DNA of 64,000 nucleotides from Blautia sp. (GTDB taxonomy: Bacteria > Bacillota > Clostridia > Lachnospirales > Lachnospiraceae), in contig JARIAQ010000026.1 of NCBI GenBank assembly GCA_029257775.1, positions 1 to 64,000 on the forward strand. Reading direction: 5' to 3'. Shown in pieces: positions 63,607 through 64,000 of this stretch. Within the stretch, counting starts at the first letter, position 1. Every line of letters begins with the position of its first letter. The position numbers and the translations under genes are program-made. The notes under the pieces were generated by a model, which saw only the letters and a program-made list of their open reading frames with translations, was not told the DNA's origin and did no database searches.

Positions 63607-63639
63607 AAGAATCCCCATAGTACTCCTATGAGGATTCTT
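63607..63639 (-). terminator. Hairpin after the partial gene at the window end
   Basis: On the minus strand AAGAATCCTCATAG pairs with CTATGGGGATTCTT (one wobble) around a five-base loop. The following T-run is poor (TAGTGCATTTTT), so it may be a weak terminator. Confidence 0.6.
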
Positions 63640-63645
63640 CCATTT

Positions 63646-64000
63646 CTATTTATCATAATTTCTTATTGATATACTTTCTGCCTTTCCGGTTTCCGTTTCT
63701 ATAAAAATATCACAATTTTTATAAAAACTATTACTGTCTTCCCACTTATAGATTTCTGTATCTGCCATAGTTTCCACACTTGCTGCATCGCCATACGCAT
63801 TCAAAATTTCTTCCTTTGTAGATCCTACCTGTATTCCTCCCGGAAGCATAACTATAAGTCCACCTTTTAGGAATGTATCTGAAGCTTCAATTCCACCTAC
63901 CATGCACTGTTCCAATGGAAGATCTTCTCCAGTGCGATTAATTAAATCTAGGATAATTTGATTTCCATACTGATCATATGCAAAAGCAATAGTAGCCTGC
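63646..64000 (-). CDS. C-terminal part of a hypothetical protein (5' end outside window)
   Basis: The frame stays open to the window edge, so the ATG at 63915 is internal; 117 residues are visible. They read as an alpha/beta region containing GGLIVMLPGGIQVGSTKEEILNAYGDAAS. That 'IQVGSTKEEI..YG' pattern resembles the repeat-like modules seen in many clostridial secreted lipoproteins (SmpA/BamE-like motif). A W-E-D segment and an ISI end follow. A signal peptide cannot be assessed. Its relation to the hut block is unclear. Confidence 0.6.
   Translation of the reverse strand, partial: QATIAFAYDQYGNQIILDLINRTGEDLPLEQCMVGGIEASDTFLKGGLIVMLPGGIQVGSTKEEILNAYGDAASVETMADTEIYKWEDSNSFYKNCDIFIETETGKAESISIRNYDK

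Overview
This is an AT-rich stretch from a spore-forming anaerobic Firmicute. It most resembles the Clostridia, and probably a Lachnospiraceae-type genome. That placement is inference and rests on several points: dipicolinate synthase genes (dpaA/dpaB) with a sigma-K-like promoter; a murE with the DNPR motif of meso-diaminopimelate ligases; a PPi-type phosphofructokinase; a glutaminyl-tRNA synthetase; small families common in Clostridia (DUF2871, DUF2325, DUF3793, DUF5721, DUF2284); strong AGGAGG-type ribosome binding sites; and a complete methylaspartate glutamate-fermentation gene set. Most genes lie on the minus strand. I saw no rRNA, tRNA, CRISPR array or intact insertion sequence.

Layout. 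1-1270: the 3' end of a plus-strand surface protein with nine-residue proline-rich repeats, followed by about 0.5 kb of degenerate DNA. 1271-14108: a minus-strand housekeeping block in transcription order murE-priA-def-fmt-rsmB-rlmN-prpC-prkC, mostly overlapping or tightly spaced, then rsgA-rpe-thiN from a separate promoter. It covers cell wall synthesis, replication restart, formyl-Met handling, rRNA modification and the PASTA kinase/phosphatase pair. 14166-17415: a sporulation operon dpaA-dpaB plus an asparagine-synthetase relative that has lost its glutaminase nucleophile. 17430-20559: a DUF2871 membrane protein, a DegV protein, DUF5721 and nudC. 20591-22782: htpG behind a perfect CIRCE element. 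22821-28778: a methyltransferase, an aldehyde dehydrogenase, a HAD phosphatase, maf, an iron-box-controlled DUF2325-DUF3793 pair and small hypothetical genes. 28785-37029: a MocR regulator, glnS, a thioesterase, truA, a large secreted cell-wall hydrolase (SH3b, NlpC/P60 and 3D domains) and an amino acid/sodium symporter. 37047-48649: aldolase and PPi-phosphofructokinase (divergent), AIM24, an ABC-F ATPase, a Ca/Na antiporter, AlaX, homoserine dehydrogenase, a PHP protein, SseB, DUF2284 and a membrane-anchored protein.

The most striking region is 48776-63451, one minus-strand block with almost no gaps. In transcription order it is hutU, hutI, ftcD, fchA, citD, citE, citF, glmS, glmL, glmE, mal, an unstudied P-loop protein, and the two halves of a class I fumarase-type hydratase. 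Read as chemistry this runs urocanate, imidazolonepropionate, formiminoglutamate, glutamate, 3-methylaspartate, mesaconate, citramalate, acetate plus pyruvate. The block therefore encodes histidine-derived and free glutamate fermentation by the methylaspartate route, with the formimino carbon passed to folate. Histidase, the citramalate lyase ligase and the prosthetic-group synthesis genes are not in this window. The P-loop protein joins a Walker A NTPase module to a region resembling the second additional (editing) domain of alanyl-tRNA synthetase, and it is the best candidate here for an undescribed component.

Several starts were moved from the longest open frame to the codon supported by a ribosome binding site. 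These include nudC, htpG, maf, glnS (GTG), the cell-wall hydrolase (TTG), fba, hom, mal, glmE, glmL, citF, the P-loop protein and dpaA.
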